Below are positions 37,510 through 45,346 of a stretch of 48,222 nt of DNA, piece by piece. Both the position numbers and the translations under genes were made by a program. The notes beneath the pieces are model-generated. The model did no database searches. It was not told the origin of the DNA and worked only from the letters and a program-made list of their open reading frames with translations. Source of the DNA: CAG-791 sp045546175 (GTDB lineage Bacteria > Bacillota > Clostridia > Lachnospirales > Lachnospiraceae); the NCBI GenBank assembly GCA_045546175.1, contig JAZQCI010000119.1:1-48222 (forward strand). Direction: 5' to 3'. Every line of letters starts with the position of its first letter. Position 1 is the stretch's first letter.

Positions 37510-38769
37510 TCACTCTCTCCTGAGCGCATCAATAGGATTAAGATTCGCCGCCTGTACGGACGGCAGAAATCCGAAGATCACGCCAATAGCCATCGAAAAC
37601 AGAACACTCAGAACAATAGCCGGTATGCTGATCGCGACCGGCGTGCCGGCCGCTTTGGAAATAACTTCCGCGAGGATGATGCCCGATATGACGCCAATGA
37701 TGCCGCCCAGACTTGTGAGCACCACGGCCTCGGTAAGAAATTGTGCCAGAATCCGGCTGTTCCTCGCTCCGAGGGCCTTTTTGAGTCCGATCTCATTGGT
37801 TCTCTCCGTCACGGAGACCAGCATGATGTTCATGACGCCGATTCCGCCGACCAGAAGAGCAATACTGGCGATCCAGATCAGCAGGCTGTTGGTGCTGTTG
37901 GCCAGTTCCTGCTTGTTGCGCGCCTTCTCCAGAAGGTCCTCCGCCTTGTAGGAGACCGCATCTTCTCCCGAGCTGCTTCCTCCCACAGATCTTTTCATGA
38001 TCTGCTCGACCTTCCGGCCCACTTCGCTCATCCTTTCCGTGGACACCGCCCTCACGACGCAGTCCTGCGGCTCATCGTAATTGTACAGGATCGGCCAGTC
38101 CGCGTCGGGAATCAGGACAAGTCCGAACTCCTCCCGGGTGTACGTCTCGTAATCCTGCAAAGTCTCGATCACCGGCTGGAAATTGTCCGCTTTTCTGATC
38201 AGGCCCACCACAATAAAAGGCTCTCCCAGAAGATCAACCGTCCGTCCGACCGGGTCTTTTCCGGGAAACAGAAGCTGCCCGGCCTTCTCATCCAGAAGCG
38301 CCACTTTGCGGAATCTCTTATAATCCGATTCCACAAAAGGCCTTCCCTGATAGACGATGTATCCGACTGTCGATAAATAGTGGGAATCCACCCCGAAGAG
38401 ACTTCCTCCCGTAAGGGAATTGACGCCTGCCGTGATCTCGGAGGCGTATTTTCTCTTCAGATAAAAAGATGCGTCCGCCACTCCGTCCAGTTCCCGGATC
38501 TCTTTGACCTGCGAATCCGTGACCGGAATCACATTCCCGGGCATTCCCGCGTCCATCCAGTATTCCGATTCTCCCTGTTGCAGAGAGATCGTCACGTTAT
38601 TATTTCCTGCGCCGATCAGATTCTGCATGATCTGCTCGTTCGTCCCCTTGATAGTGGAAACGATGGCTATGATCGATGCGATACCGATGATCACACCCAG
38701 CATGGTCAGAAAGGAACGCAGCTTATGCGACCAGATTCCTTTCAGCGCAAGCCTGATATTTTCGCTCAT
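37510..38769 (-). CDS. MacB/FtsX-type ABC transporter permease
   Basis: A 419-residue permease of the MacB_PCD-FtsX type. The N-terminal helix (SHKLRSFLTMLGVIIGIASIIA) is followed by a large extracytoplasmic domain of about 240 residues, then three helices with the FtsX signature VGGIGVMNIMLVSVTERTNEIG-type core (IALLVGGIGVMNIMLVSVTE) and KKALGA. ATG 38769 has GAGGAGT. It belongs with the ATPase at 41663-42346 and two adaptors, making a MacAB-like efflux or export complex for a one-membrane cell. Substrate unknown; peptides or antimicrobials are typical. Confidence 0.93.
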   Translation of the reverse strand: MSENIRLALKGIWSHKLRSFLTMLGVIIGIASIIAIVSTIKGTNEQIMQNLIGAGNNNVTISLQQGESEYWMDAGMPGNVIPVTDSQVKEIRELDGVADASFYLKRKYASEITAGVNSLTGGSLFGVDSHYLSTVGYIVYQGRPFVESDYKRFRKVALLDEKAGQLLFPGKDPVGRTVDLLGEPFIVVGLIRKADNFQPVIETLQDYETYTREEFGLVLIPDADWPILYNYDEPQDCVVRAVSTERMSEVGRKVEQIMKRSVGGSSSGEDAVSYKAEDLLEKARNKQELANSTNSLLIWIASIALLVGGIGVMNIMLVSVTERTNEIGLKKALGARNSRILAQFLTEAVVLTSLGGIIGVISGIILAEVISKAAGTPVAISIPAIVLSVLFSMAIGVIFGFLPSVQAANLNPIDALRRE

Positions 38770-38818
38770 ATCCGTACTCCTCATGTCTGTCCACGGATCA
38801 ATCTCAATTCACGGCTCG

Positions 38819-38984
38819 CCGTGCGAGCTCGCCGCGCCGCGTGCGGGCTGCCATAAGGCAGCTTCTTCCGCTCCGCACGCGTGTGCATCACTTAAACATC
38901 ACCGTGCGAGCTCGCCGCGCCGCGTGCGGGCTGCCGTAAGGCAGCTTCTTCCTCTCCGCACTCGTGTGCATCACTCACGGCTCG
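38819..38984. repeat. 83-bp tandem duplication containing the dispersed GC-rich element
   Basis: Copies at 38819-38901 and 38902-38984 differ at three positions over the first 74 bases. Each contains GCGAGCTCGC (palindrome), GCGCCGCGTGCGGG, the hairpin GCTGCC-[AG]TAA-GGCAGC, and CTCCGCAC. Flanking GGCTCGCC and GGCTCGCCCCGCGAGCC sequences continue the dispersed family seen at 24771. The repeat sits in the gap between the adaptor and permease of one operon. Confidence 0.85.
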
Positions 38985-39016
38985 CCCCGCGAGCCGCCGC
39001 ACCGCCCGGCTCCCTC

Positions 39017-41584
39017 TCACTCATAAAGCTCTCTCATCGACGCCTCTCTGGTCTTTGCCCCCTCTTTCACGTTTTTGCCGTAAGGGAACGCGACCCAGTC
39101 GCTCGCGCTCAGCCCGTCGAGCACTTCGTATCCGTTATCGCTCAGCGTCCCGGTGATGATGTACTGCTTTGCAAGTTTTCCGTTTTCATCCCGCTTGTAG
39201 ACATATTTTTTGTTGCCTTCTTCCCTGACAAAAGCTTTCAGCACTGTCAAAGTATTGCTCGACCCGGCACTCTCGGAAGTCGTGTAAGATACCTCGACCC
39301 ACTCGCCGTTCATCATCTGAGCACTCTTGTCATTCACAACGGCCGTAAAAGGATAATACGTTTCCGTGCCGCTGCCGTCAAACATCCCCGTGCTGTCGGG
39401 GTAAGGGGAAATGCTCTTGATCTCCGCCGGGTACTGCCCGCCGGTCTGCCAGGAAGTCACCATGACTATGTCCCCTTCTTTGATGGTCCCCAGTTTGCTC
39501 TCCTTGATGCCGCTCTTTACATAGAGTCCCTCAGTTCCGGAGACAGTGATAAACGCGCTTCCGTCCGTCGGCGGTGCCTTCGGATCTCCCGCCGTCTTGA
39601 TGATGCCGTCCATGCCGGCGGTCACAACGCCCTTGTCCAGCGCATTCTGGGCCTTCTCAATCTTGATCTCGGACTCCTTGAGGTCCACCTGCAAGTCTCT
39701 GAGCTTATCCTGGGCTTCCCGTCTCGCTTTTGCCAGCTCATCGCTCGAGTAGCTGACGTCACCAGACAGGAGCTGACTTCCGCTTCCCGTGCCCGTGCCG
39801 GGTGCCGAGGCTGTCGCGGGAACCGACTCTCCGCCGGCTGCGTTATCATCCTGGGCCGGTTCCTCCCCAGGCTCCTCCTGAGTCTCCTCCTCAGGCACCT
39901 GCGCCGGCTCCTCGGACACCTGGGGCTGCTCCTCAGGCTCCGGTGCAGGCTCTTTCGGCTCCTCGGACTCCTGTGCAGGCTCTTGTGTCGGCTCTTTCGA
40001 CTCCTCTTCCGGCTTCGAAGGCTCCGCCGGAGTCTCTTCTTCCTTAGTCAGATCAGTGTTTTCCGAATTCACAGGCGGAACAATTTCATCCTTTTCTTCA
40101 TCCTTCTGTCTCGCCAGCAACTCCTCTATTTTTTCGCGTCTCAAGTCAATGAGTGCCTGAAGCTGTTCATCAGTCAGGTTCTTAAAGAACGCTTCCATTT
40201 TTTCCGGATCCAGACTTGCAATTTGAGTGTCTGTCATCTCCGTGAATAGTTTGGTAAGAACCTTATTGTCCAGTTCTTTAATCTGAGTTTCGCTTAACCC
40301 GTTTAAAAACGTTGCTATAACACTTGGATCCAGCTCCCCAATCTGCTTCGCCGAAAGCTTCTGCAGAAAAGCAGACAGAACCACCGGCTCCATCGCCTGA
40401 ATCTGCTCCTTTCTGGCATTCTCCAAAAGCATCGTCAACATGGCAGCCAGAGAGTCCGAATCGATCCCTTCGATCTGCTCTGTTGTCAGGTTCTCCGAGA
40501 GTCCCTTAAACATGACGGAGAGCGTCTTCCCGTCCAGAAGAGCCGCCGCTGCCGCAAACTCCTCTGCAAAATTCTCCTTGTAAAGGTCATTCCCGCACAG
40601 CTCATTAAGCATCCCCGCAAGCAGCGCTCCGCGCTCTGCCAGCTGCTCTTCCTTTTTATCGGATTCCGGTGTGATCAGGAGCTTATCCATGAGAGCTGCC
40701 AGCCATGCGCCGCGCTCCTCCTCCGGGACATCCGTCAGGATCTTCCTCAGAAGCTGTGCCAGTTCTTCCGGCTTGTTCATGGAGGCATAGCTTGTTTTTC
40801 CCGTCGCCGTGTCCACTTCGATGTCATACAGAGGATCCAGAAGCATGATATCCGTGATCCACGCTTTCTGCAGCGCCTGGGCGCTGTCTCTGACCTGCAG
40901 AGCTATGTAGAGATGCTTTGCCTTTTTCTTTGCCGCCGCTTTCTGCCATTTTTTGATAAAGTCCCTGGTGATTACGACCGAATCGCCTTTGCACAGAAAG
41001 ACATAGGGCGTTTCTTCCGATCCCAGGAACACGTCCTCGGGATCGTCACTGACAGGCTTTGCGTCCGCCTTCAGGATGTGCTCGTGCACCTGCGCCTTGC
41101 TGAGTGTGTCCACCTGGTCGAATTCGCCAAAATCCCATACCAGGTCAAAATCTCCCCCGTCGGAAGTCGGTGAAGTATTTTCCAGGATCTTGATATTTTC
41201 CTTGGCGACCGTGATCGCGAGCTCTATTTTCTCCCGATTGAGCTTTTCCTTCTCGAGCTTGAGCTCGGTGCCCCTGGTGTCGTAGCGAAGCAGCACGTCG
41301 CCCTTGTGGACGGCCTGTCCCTCCTGCACCAGCACTTCCTCAACCTTTTCCGTATCGGACAGATAGACATTCTGCTCGGCCTCCGTGGTGATCATACCGG
41401 TCACACTGTTCTGCCAGTCCAGGTAATTGCCGTAATTGAGGTCAGCGACCGGCAGCACTGCCACTGTCGAGGAAGTGGTCGAGCGCACCCCTGCCACGAT
41501 CCCTGCGACAATCGCCGCCGCAAGGACCAGGGAGATGCCTCCTGCCATCACTTTCTTTTTATTTCCTTTGAGGTTGTTAAACAT
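39017..41584 (-). CDS. Membrane-fusion (HlyD/MacA-like) adaptor with large repeat insertion
   Basis: An 855-residue protein, about twice the usual adaptor length. Residues 12-32 form the membrane anchor, 40-107 the first lipoyl half (VEEVLVQEGQAVHKGDVLLRYD), 108-137 one helical arm; the second arm (about 614-650), second lipoyl half (VVTAGMDGIIKTAG) and beta-barrel follow much later. The roughly 470-residue insertion has a mixed domain (140-360), five or six 20-residue helical repeats with Q-I-x-x-L-D (393-492, for example KQIGELDPSVIATFLNGLSE) and a Pro/Glu-rich linker (about 497-580). ATG 41584 follows GGAGGAGAA. Encoded between the ATPase and permease, so it joins the same complex. Confidence 0.9.
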   Translation of the reverse strand: MFNNLKGNKKKVMAGGISLVLAAAIVAGIVAGVRSTTSSTVAVLPVADLNYGNYLDWQNSVTGMITTEAEQNVYLSDTEKVEEVLVQEGQAVHKGDVLLRYDTRGTELKLEKEKLNREKIELAITVAKENIKILENTSPTSDGGDFDLVWDFGEFDQVDTLSKAQVHEHILKADAKPVSDDPEDVFLGSEETPYVFLCKGDSVVITRDFIKKWQKAAAKKKAKHLYIALQVRDSAQALQKAWITDIMLLDPLYDIEVDTATGKTSYASMNKPEELAQLLRKILTDVPEEERGAWLAALMDKLLITPESDKKEEQLAERGALLAGMLNELCGNDLYKENFAEEFAAAAALLDGKTLSVMFKGLSENLTTEQIEGIDSDSLAAMLTMLLENARKEQIQAMEPVVLSAFLQKLSAKQIGELDPSVIATFLNGLSETQIKELDNKVLTKLFTEMTDTQIASLDPEKMEAFFKNLTDEQLQALIDLRREKIEELLARQKDEEKDEIVPPVNSENTDLTKEEETPAEPSKPEEESKEPTQEPAQESEEPKEPAPEPEEQPQVSEEPAQVPEEETQEEPGEEPAQDDNAAGGESVPATASAPGTGTGSGSQLLSGDVSYSSDELAKARREAQDKLRDLQVDLKESEIKIEKAQNALDKGVVTAGMDGIIKTAGDPKAPPTDGSAFITVSGTEGLYVKSGIKESKLGTIKEGDIVMVTSWQTGGQYPAEIKSISPYPDSTGMFDGSGTETYYPFTAVVNDKSAQMMNGEWVEVSYTTSESAGSSNTLTVLKAFVREEGNKKYVYKRDENGKLAKQYIITGTLSDNGYEVLDGLSASDWVAFPYGKNVKEGAKTREASMRELYE

Positions 41585-41662
41585 TTCCAGTTCTCCTCCG
41601 GATTCGATTTCGTTCCGCTTTAATCAAAACTCACACAGTGAGCCCCTGCGTCCCGCTCCGTC

Positions 41663-42346
41663 TCATCCTTCTTCCACGTGTCCCAGTTCTCCGTCCCGGA
41701 TCTCCACTCTGTTCCTGGCGCGCCCGGCGATCCCCTGGTCGTGCGTGATCATGAGCACTGTCACGCCTTCGGCGTTGAGTTCTTCGAACAGATCCATGAC
41801 CTGGGCTCCCGAGTGGGAGTCCAGCGCTCCCGTCGGCTCGTCCGCAAGGACGATCCTCGGGTTGTTGACGAGCGCTCTCGCGATCGCCACTCTCTGCTTC
41901 TGGCCGCCGGAGAGCTGGTTGGGCAGAAAGTCCATCCTGTCCGTGAGTCCTACGCGGGCCAGTGCCTGCTCCGCCCTTTCCCGCCTCACTCTGCGCGATA
42001 TGTTGGCGTAGGTCAGGGGCAGCTCCACATTTTCGAGGGCCGTCTGCCCTCCCAACAGCTGGAAATTCTGAAAGACAAATCCGATCTTCTCAAGGCGCAG
42101 ATCCGCCAGTTCGTTTTCCGTCAGGCTCCCCACGTCCCTCTCATCGATCAAAAGACTGCCGCTTGTAGCCTTATCCAGGCAGCCGATCAGGTTCATCAGC
42201 GTGGACTTGCCGGATCCGGAAGGACCGATGATCGCCGTGTAGTCCCCTTCTTCCATGGTAAAATTTATGTTCTTAAGTACAGAAACCTCTATTTTGCCCT
42301 GGTAATAGCTCTTGAAAAGATTTCTGCACTCCACGATCTTCTTCAT
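41663..42346 (-). CDS. MacB/LolD-type ABC transporter ATPase
   Basis: A 227-residue ATPase that powers the FtsX-type permease. Walker A GPSGSGKST, the Q-loop region IGFVFQNFQLLGGQTALENV, signature LSGGQKQRVAIARAL, Walker B RIVLADEPTGALDSHSG and H-loop MITHDQ are all intact; the DEPTGALD form is typical of the MacB/LolD/SalX group. ATG 42346 overlaps the stop of the upstream adaptor by one base (TGATG), so translation is coupled; a GTG one codon earlier is less likely. The C-terminal region is complete. Confidence 0.95.
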   Translation of the reverse strand: MKKIVECRNLFKSYYQGKIEVSVLKNINFTMEEGDYTAIIGPSGSGKSTLMNLIGCLDKATSGSLLIDERDVGSLTENELADLRLEKIGFVFQNFQLLGGQTALENVELPLTYANISRRVRRERAEQALARVGLTDRMDFLPNQLSGGQKQRVAIARALVNNPRIVLADEPTGALDSHSGAQVMDLFEELNAEGVTVLMITHDQGIAGRARNRVEIRDGELGHVEEG

Positions 42347-43740
42347 CACTGCCCTCCGACCACATCAAGAAGCCCTTCTGCGGGTGTACTTTCTTCGCCG
42401 GCAGGCCCCTCTCCTCCTTCGGGCACGCCCTCCTCGCCGGCAGGCACCTCTCCTTCGGGCGAGCCTTCCATGCCTTCCGGAATTCCCTCTGTCTGCGCAG
42501 GCGCCGCTTCGGCGGAATCATTCATCTCTCCGCTACCGTCGCCGGTTTCTTCCGCAGGCTTTTCACTCATCGGCGCCGTCTTCATGCCGGCGCTCAGAGA
42601 CGGATCGGGAACGCAGATAGCATCTTCGAGCGTCAGGCCGTCTGAGATCTTCACCTTGTCCAGCTCCTCCCTGACTTCCGCGATCGTGACTTCCTGTTTG
42701 GCCAGCCTGCCGTGGGAATCCTTCCAGACAAAAGGGTGCTCCGGATCGGTCTGATCCACCATATAGGAAGGAAGCCAGATGCCTTCGGTCATGCCTTCTT
42801 CTCCCTGCTCCAGGTCGGGCTCCACGTAGACGTGCTGTCCCATGATCAGGCCTTCGCTGCTGTCAAGTTCCACATAAAAAGGATAGCGGGTGCTCCTGCT
42901 GCTCTCGGAGTTCACCCCCATGAAGTTCCCGCCTTCCGAGCTGACCGCGTTCTCTGTGTCAATCTTGGTGATCGTCCCCTTCCAGGTATTGTCATTGACC
43001 CTCGAATGGACGATGACGGGCGCGTCCACGTAGAGGTCGCCTATATTTTGCTCGTTTACGGTTCCCTTTACCCGGTAGTTGCCCACTTTCATTACTGTGA
43101 TGAAGCTATTGTCGCCGGAGCCCTGGTTGGACGAAGAGCCGCCCTCGTTGATGCTCTTTACGACGCCGTCGATCCCGCTCGTCACTTCCGCATTCTCGAT
43201 GTTGTCCTCGAGCTTTTCGATCTCCGCTTCTTTCATCTCGATGTCCAGTTCCTTGTCCTTGAGGGAGAGATTCTGCTCCTTGATCTGGACCGTGTAGTTG
43301 GCCTGCTCCGAAGAGGAAGCTTCCCTCTTTTCTTTCTCCAGCTGCGCGATCGCTTCCACCGTGCTGTCATATTCATTGTGCAGCCGCTCCAGGTCTATCT
43401 CCGCCTGCCTGAGGTCTTCCTCATATTTAGTCGTATCATAAGCAAAGAGGACTTCGCCCTCTTTTACTTCATCACCTTCCGAGACGAAGATCTCCTTGAC
43501 GTCGACATCGCTGTTTTTGGACACCGACCAGGTTCCCTGCGGCTCGATGACGCCCGAATAGCGGTTGATCATGCCCAGGGACGCGTTCTGTCCCGTCAGG
43601 TTTTCAACCGTCTCCACATAGGCTGTTCCTTCATTCAGACTGCCTGATCCTGCGCGCCTGAAGATCAGCACCGCGGCTATGATCAGTGCCACAGCAGCGA
43701 TCGCGATCCATTTCTTATTCTTCTGAATAAAATCAACCAT
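42346..43740 (-). CDS. HlyD/MacA-like membrane-fusion adaptor
   Basis: A 464-residue adaptor, first gene of the efflux operon. One N-terminal membrane helix (about 10-27, IAIAAVALIIAAVLIF), the first lipoyl half (KEIFVSEGDEVKEGEVLFAYD), a coiled-coil hairpin (about 107-185, rich in Glu, Lys and Leu), the second lipoyl half (SGIDGVVKSINEGG), beta-barrel and membrane-proximal domains. The last about 70 residues are Gly/Pro/Glu-rich and low in complexity (EGIPEGMEGSPEGEVPAG), an extension not usual in MacA. It has normal architecture, in contrast to the second adaptor in the operon. The ribosome site is modest (GAAAAGAG). Confidence 0.92.
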   Translation of the reverse strand: MVDFIQKNKKWIAIAAVALIIAAVLIFRRAGSGSLNEGTAYVETVENLTGQNASLGMINRYSGVIEPQGTWSVSKNSDVDVKEIFVSEGDEVKEGEVLFAYDTTKYEEDLRQAEIDLERLHNEYDSTVEAIAQLEKEKREASSSEQANYTVQIKEQNLSLKDKELDIEMKEAEIEKLEDNIENAEVTSGIDGVVKSINEGGSSSNQGSGDNSFITVMKVGNYRVKGTVNEQNIGDLYVDAPVIVHSRVNDNTWKGTITKIDTENAVSSEGGNFMGVNSESSRSTRYPFYVELDSSEGLIMGQHVYVEPDLEQGEEGMTEGIWLPSYMVDQTDPEHPFVWKDSHGRLAKQEVTIAEVREELDKVKISDGLTLEDAICVPDPSLSAGMKTAPMSEKPAEETGDGSGEMNDSAEAAPAQTEGIPEGMEGSPEGEVPAGEEGVPEGGEGPAGEESTPAEGLLDVVGGQ

Positions 43741-43793
43741 AATATTTACTCTTTTCTTTAATGCTTTTCTTTACCGGGGATTGCCCCCTAAGA

Positions 43794-43822
43794 GTTATAC
43801 GTCAAAAGATCGCAAAATCCAA
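43794..43822 (-). promoter_or_regulatory. Promoter of the efflux operon
   Basis: Minus strand -35 TTGGAT (43822-43817), 17-base spacer, -10 TATAAC (43799-43794), giving a leader of about 45 bases before the adaptor start at 43740. The remaining gap (43823-43999) holds no supported gene. Confidence 0.6.
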
Positions 43823-43999
43823 CTGTCGGATCAAATCTCTTGTCAGTCTCTCCCGGCATTCTTCTTTCTGCCTCTCTTCAGTATAAATCGATTCCCCTGT
43901 GCTTTTGTGTATTTTTAGTGAAAAGGCCGCGTCCTTACGCGCTCAGGAACAAGGCGCGCAGAGCGGGCCTCCGCACTGCACAGGCCGCCCCTCCCCCTG

Positions 44000-44039
44000 A
44001 AAAGAAAAACTCCGCACACCACCATCCGGTGTACGGAGT
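44000..44039 (-). terminator. Terminator after the cyclophilin remnant
   Basis: ACTCCGCACACC (44009-44020) pairs with GGTGTACGGAGT (44028-44039), one mismatch; on the minus strand TTTTTCTTTTC follows. Strong intrinsic terminator form. Confidence 0.88.
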
Positions 44040-44079
44040 CTCTTCTCACATTGTCAGGACTCGCCATACGAGCCTCTGC

Positions 44080-44277
44080 TTACTGTTCTTCCACAATTCT
44101 GATCGTATCGATGACCTGGTCCTCATAAGGCCTGTTGTTCCACCTGTTCGTGGGAACGGAGGCGATCTTGTCGACGACTTCGATTCCCTTTACTACCTTG
44201 CCGAACGCCGCGTACTGGCCATCCAGATAGGCCGCGTCTGCATGCATGATAAAGAACTGGCTGCCTGTTTTTTCCAT
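44080..44277 (-). pseudogene. 3' fragment of a cyclophilin-type peptidyl-prolyl isomerase
   Basis: About 65 residues match only the C-terminal 40 percent of cyclophilins: GSQFFIMHADAAYLDGQYAAFGKVVKGIEVVDKIA, given here as positions 4-38 of the fragment, ending IDTIRIVEEQ. The family's N-terminal half (including the catalytic FxR..GF-x-IQGGDP region) is absent. Instead, the fragment begins five bases after the stop of the C39-like gene. A short start (ATG 44277, weak AAGGGA) could allow translation, but the product could not fold as an isomerase. I read it as a gene truncated by recombination that brought the C39-like gene in front. It still owns the terminator at 44000-44039. Confidence 0.8.
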
Positions 44278-44281
44278 TCCC

Positions 44282-44899
44282 TTACAGACCAAGTCTGACG
44301 ATCACCGCTCGCTTGTCCAGCTCCGCATGCCGCTTCACCGCGGTCATCCTGGAGTAATGAGCGGCGCCTTCCGTCAGCATAGGGTCGTTAAAGATCAGTT
44401 CGTTGACGTCGCTGCCGATCAGGAGCATACACTGCGCCCCGTCGATCCATCGGACTGTCCTGCCGTCCTTCTTGCACAGCCAGCTGTATCCGGGATGGGT
44501 CGGCTTCATTCCTTCGCTCGCCCAGTAAATGACCGGCACTCCTTTGTTTATGCCTTCCGCCAGAAGCTCGTCGGTCGATTTTCCCGTCGCGTCTTCCGCC
44601 CTGTAAGGCAGCCCTTTCTGCGCGAAGCAGTCGTTCATCGCCTTGACGAGCACCCCCGGATAGCATCCGTAGGAATTCCTGTCATAAGGACTTCCGGCGA
44701 ACTCCTTGTCCGGATCGGGGCCGCTCAGCTGCCCCTCCTTGCGCCTCATCTGTCCCTGCGGCAGAAAGAAGTCTACAAATTCATTCACGCTGATCCTGAT
44801 TCCGAGATATCGCAGAAGCATCACTGCGCACAGGCACTCATCGCCTGCCGGCCATTCGTCTGTCTGCTCTATATGCGGAACCTTCAGAATAGTTCCCAC
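44282..44899 (-). CDS. C39-like papain-fold protein lacking the expected catalytic His
   Basis: A 205-residue protein. GTG 44899 is used, with AAGGAGG five bases upstream. The N-terminus fits the C39_2 (bacteriocin-processing-peptidase-like) fold: HIEQTDEWPAGDECLCAVMLLRYLG has the oxyanion Gln and a Cys where the nucleophile belongs. Near the C-terminus the family pattern G-x-H-C-M-V-L-x-G-Y-D appears as GAQCMLLIGSD, with Gln in place of His, and FNDPM follows as expected. No signal peptide is seen, whereas many relatives are exported. It is probably a binding protein or inactive relative unless another His serves. It joins directly to the cyclophilin fragment and follows the DtxR-like regulator. 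Confidence 0.8.
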   Translation of the reverse strand: MGTILKVPHIEQTDEWPAGDECLCAVMLLRYLGIRISVNEFVDFFLPQGQMRRKEGQLSGPDPDKEFAGSPYDRNSYGCYPGVLVKAMNDCFAQKGLPYRAEDATGKSTDELLAEGINKGVPVIYWASEGMKPTHPGYSWLCKKDGRTVRWIDGAQCMLLIGSDVNELIFNDPMLTEGAAHYSRMTAVKRHAELDKRAVIVRLGL

Positions 44900-44916
44900 A
44901 ACAGCCTCCTTGTCAT

Positions 44917-44933
44917 GGCTCGTCAGACGAGCC
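44917..44933. repeat. Dispersed GGCTCG-type hairpin
   Basis: GGCTCGT-CAG-ACGAGCC, perfect 7-pair arms, in the 48-base gap between the C39-like gene and the DtxR-like regulator. A related degraded form, CTCGCCATACGAG, lies near 44060. Confidence 0.6.
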
Positions 44934-44947
44934 GCTGCTTTGGTCTC

Positions 44948-45334
44948 CTACTGATTGGCACCGGACATGTGCTTTTCGTAGAATTCGTTGATCTTTTCGT
45001 AAGTATTCTCGTCGATTACATGTTCAATGCGGCACGCCTCTTCCGAGGCCGTCTCTTCATCGACTCCCATCGCCACCAGTACTTTTTCCAGAAGCTGATG
45101 TCTTCTGTAGGTCCTCTGCGCGATTTTTTCTCCCAACGGAGTCAGAGTGATATAGCCATTCAGGTCCATCTCCACCATGCCCTCGGATTTGAGTTTCTTC
45201 ATAGCGATACTGATGCTGGGCTTTGAATAGTTCATCTCATTGACGATATCGATCGATCTGACATTCCCTTTTCTCTCACGGAGGATCAGGATAGTCTCCA
45301 GATAATCTTCCGCCGACTCATGACTCTTTTTCAT
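44948..45334 (-). CDS. DtxR/MntR-family metal-dependent regulator
   Basis: A 128-residue regulator. Residues 1-65 are the winged helix-turn-helix (SAEDYLETILILRERKGNVR, then SIDIVNEMNYSKPSISIAMKKL and the wing LNGYITLTPLGEKIA), and 70-125 the dimerisation/metal domain with RRHQLLEKVLVAMGVDEETASEEACRIEH-type residues (Glu, Cys and His near 98-105). It lacks the SH3 domain of long DtxR proteins, like MntR. It senses Mn2+ or Fe2+ by family. The start is 12 bases after the glgB stop, with an AAGGGG site, so it may be co-transcribed with glgB. No metal transporter is in view. Confidence 0.9.
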   Translation of the reverse strand: MKKSHESAEDYLETILILRERKGNVRSIDIVNEMNYSKPSISIAMKKLKSEGMVEMDLNGYITLTPLGEKIAQRTYRRHQLLEKVLVAMGVDEETASEEACRIEHVIDENTYEKINEFYEKHMSGANQ

Positions 45335-45346
45335 AGTAACAACCCC

